Positions 55,035 to 56,213 of a DNA stretch of 56,213 nucleotides are shown here, in pieces. The notes below the pieces were generated by a model, which saw only the letters and a program-made list of their open reading frames with translations, ran no database searches and was not told the origin of the DNA. Source of the stretch: a virus; IMG/VR virus record IMGVR_UViG_3300006108_000017, positions 1 to 56,213 of that record, one strand, 5' to 3'. Within the stretch, counting starts at the first letter, position 1. Every line of letters starts with the position of its first letter. A program made the position numbers and the translations under genes.

Positions 55035-55397
55035 ATGGCTACCCGTTTTGTTGAAGTGGATCGGAACTCCTTCATCGCCGCTCTTGAGGCGAAGGGATTT
55101 TCTCGGGATCAAGAAGCTTACGGTGAAGTCGTTTATGTCCGTCAGCACCACGTTGATCCTACCATGTTTGTGAAGGTCTACACTTCACTTCCTCAGAATG
55201 CCGGTGATTCTCGTGCATGCGGTCAAGACGCCATCCGCGTTCTTCTGATGTTCAAGAATCCTAAGAGCGGTAAAGCCGGTTGCCTGTTCAAATCCTCGCG
55301 GGTTTATCGGACCGGTTCTCAAGAGAAGGTCATCGAGCGCACCTTCGAACGTGCTCGCGAAGCTTACGCCGAAGCTAATCGCCGCGTTAAGCGCTAA
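55035..55397 (+). CDS. Early plus-strand protein of unknown function
   Basis: 120 residues from MATRFVEVDRNSF, behind GGAG. GEVVYVRQHHVDPTMFVKVYTSLP, ARACGQDAIRVLL-like core (SRACGQDAIRVLLMF) and a basic C-terminal helix (ERTFERAREAYAEANRRVKR). It looks like a small DNA- or RNA-binding protein and resembles a family of short hypothetical proteins in phages and plasmids. Only early gene on this strand. Confidence 0.7.
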   Translation: MATRFVEVDRNSFIAALEAKGFSRDQEAYGEVVYVRQHHVDPTMFVKVYTSLPQNAGDSRACGQDAIRVLLMFKNPKSGKAGCLFKSSRVYRTGSQEKVIERTFERAREAYAEANRRVKR

Positions 55398-55657
55398 CGC
55401 TTCCACCTAAGATGAACGATCGAAGCGATCCAGAATAGGTTCGCGATCATCACGGTAATGCCCGCATAGAAGCTGAAAATTTGGCCGAGATGCGGGTAGA
55501 ACCATACGTTCCAGGCTCCCCACACCGTGAAGAAAACCGTGGACAGCAGCGAGACGCCATGGGGCTCTCGCGTCTTCCACAGAACGCGAGCGTGATTCAA
55601 AATGAAGAGCGAGGCGAGAGCTTCAAAGCTCCCGTTGATGAGGTCGGGAGTGGTCAC
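55394..55657 (-). CDS. Small membrane protein, PQ-loop-like
   Basis: 87 residues, GTG start behind GGAG. Three transmembrane helices (about 8-24, 36-53, 58-80). HGVSLLSTVFFTVWGAWNVWFYPHLGQ resembles half-size PQ-loop or SemiSWEET-type proteins, a weak likeness. Its stop overlaps the convergent gene's stop. Consensus early promoter. Confidence 0.6.
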   Translation of the reverse strand: MTTPDLINGSFEALASLFILNHARVLWKTREPHGVSLLSTVFFTVWGAWNVWFYPHLGQIFSFYAGITVMIANLFWIASIVHLRWKR

Positions 55658-55693
55658 ACGGAGAATCTCCAGGGAGAAAAAGGTTTACGATCC

Positions 55694-55723
55694 ATTATAT
55701 AACATTCCGGGGGAATGTAAACA
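55694..55723 (-). promoter_or_regulatory. Early-type promoter, near-consensus
   Basis: TTTACA, 16 bp, TATAAT. Confidence 0.8.
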
Positions 55724-55730
55724 GGCCACG

Positions 55731-55738
55731 GATAAATA
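55731..55738 (+). promoter_or_regulatory. Late-type promoter (GATAAATA)
   Basis: About 47 bp before the plus-strand gene at 55785; back-to-back with the early promoter at 55694. Confidence 0.6.
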
Positions 55739-55784
55739 GTCGTCGAAGCACATGCTTCCGCAGACGCATACAGAGGGGCCGACA

Positions 55785-56213
55785 ATGGATTTCCTGACAT
55801 ACGAAGAGGCACGCGACACGATCGAAGATGGCGACATCATCTTTTTCGCATCGCCCATGACACCGCTAAATCCCATCCAATGCCTTATCATCCTCATCAC
55901 TGGCTCCCCTCTTACTCACTGCAACATCGCCTTCTGGGCAACCATTGGCGGGCAGCGCCGCCTTCTTGGCGTGGAGGCGCAGGGCTTTTCCAACCGTAGA
56001 ATCATCAACGAGAGCTTTTACTCTGGCCGCAAGCTGCTTGTCGTCAAGGCACCAAAGCCTTGGAGCGGAATGGCCGATGACGCTCTTGCTAAGATCGCCA
56101 TAAAGGACTACGGGTATTTCACGGCCATGTACGCTGGTCTACGCGATGCATTCGCGCACTGGTTTGGCGTGAGACTGCCAGCGTTCAAGAATCCTGGTGA
56201 GATTTGTTCCGAG
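55785..56213 (+). CDS. Permuted papain-fold (NlpC/P60-like, YiiX-type) hydrolase, partial
   Basis: 143 N-terminal codons visible; the gene runs off the right edge. EDGDIIFFASP opens the fold, THCNIAFW (about 46-53) supplies the His and PGEICSE (about 137-143) the Cys, the reversed His-before-Cys order of the circularly permuted NlpC/P60 group. Members cleave peptide or acyl bonds in the cell wall or lipids. RBS AGAGGGG, late promoter upstream. Confidence 0.75.
   Translation, partial: MDFLTYEEARDTIEDGDIIFFASPMTPLNPIQCLIILITGSPLTHCNIAFWATIGGQRRLLGVEAQGFSNRRIINESFYSGRKLLVVKAPKPWSGMADDALAKIAIKDYGYFTAMYAGLRDAFAHWFGVRLPAFKNPGEICSE

Noticed and set aside
1-56213. CRISPR array, insertion sequence or prophage attachment site
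   Set aside because: No regularly spaced repeats, no transposase and no integrase were seen; the region reads as a lytic T4-type phage.

Overview
The window looks like the replication, recombination and nucleotide-metabolism part of a large T4-type myovirus genome, not a bacterial chromosome. It is densely packed. Almost all genes lie on the minus strand, many joined by ATGA or TAATG overlaps, and there is no rRNA or host housekeeping block. It carries a T4-type core: UvsX, a UvsY-like protein, UvsW, gp32-type SSB, gp44 and a likely gp62 clamp loader, gp30-type DNA ligase, NrdA/NrdB plus glutaredoxin, dCMP deaminase and an SF1 helicase. The host is probably an alphaproteobacterium. The clue is a phage-encoded tmRNA in the circularly permuted, two-piece form typical of that class, with encoded tag ANDNAFEVALAA. 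The exact host genus cannot be read from the sequence.

Layout. 1-4140: a vWA protein, a Met/Gly-rich protein and an NAD salvage pair (NAMPT and a bifunctional NMN adenylyltransferase-Nudix enzyme) with a GIY-YIG homing endonuclease gene between them. 4200-15740: mostly small or exported proteins, including an outer-membrane beta-barrel, the permuted tmRNA, an amidinotransferase/DDAH-type hydrolase, a LemA-like protein with a TPM-like membrane partner, and a metallophosphoesterase. 15800-25450: DNA ligase, SprT-like protease, an RlaP-type nucleotidyltransferase overlapping a CCA-adding enzyme, a DUF4031 protein and a MazG-like protein. 25457-34726: HslV/proteasome-like hydrolase, two separate genes that together rebuild the catalytic palm of a bacterial DnaE-type polymerase, gp44 and gp62, a GroES-like protein, membrane proteins and two HNH homing endonucleases. 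34731-44254: dCMP deaminase, a frameshifted SF1 helicase, a Thg1-like enzyme, a DUF3307 protein, an Acb1-like 2H phosphoesterase, glutaredoxin-NrdB-NrdA and the endolysin. 44325-51045: uvsW, uvsY, uvsX, gp32 and a polynucleotide-kinase-like protein. 51045-56213: an HD-domain protein, a run of small unknown genes, and at the right edge a permuted-papain-type hydrolase.

Regulation is unusually readable. A family of about 25 strong early-type promoters has a -35 of TGT(T/G)TACA, often followed by NCCTG, then a 16-17 bp spacer and a TATAAT-like -10. A second family reads NATAAATA and matches the T4 late promoter. The late type sits before the endolysin, gp32, the beta-barrel, other exported proteins, the homing endonucleases and the few plus-strand genes.

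The strongest leads are (1) the split DnaE-like catalytic core, broken between the GRGS motif and the DxD motif, with an HNH homing endonuclease abutting the first half; (2) the phage-borne permuted tmRNA; (3) likely counter-defence functions (NAD+ resynthesis pair, Acb1-like 2H enzyme); and (4) two probable single-base homopolymer indels, in the helicase and in the HD-domain ORF, which may be sequencing errors or real mutations.
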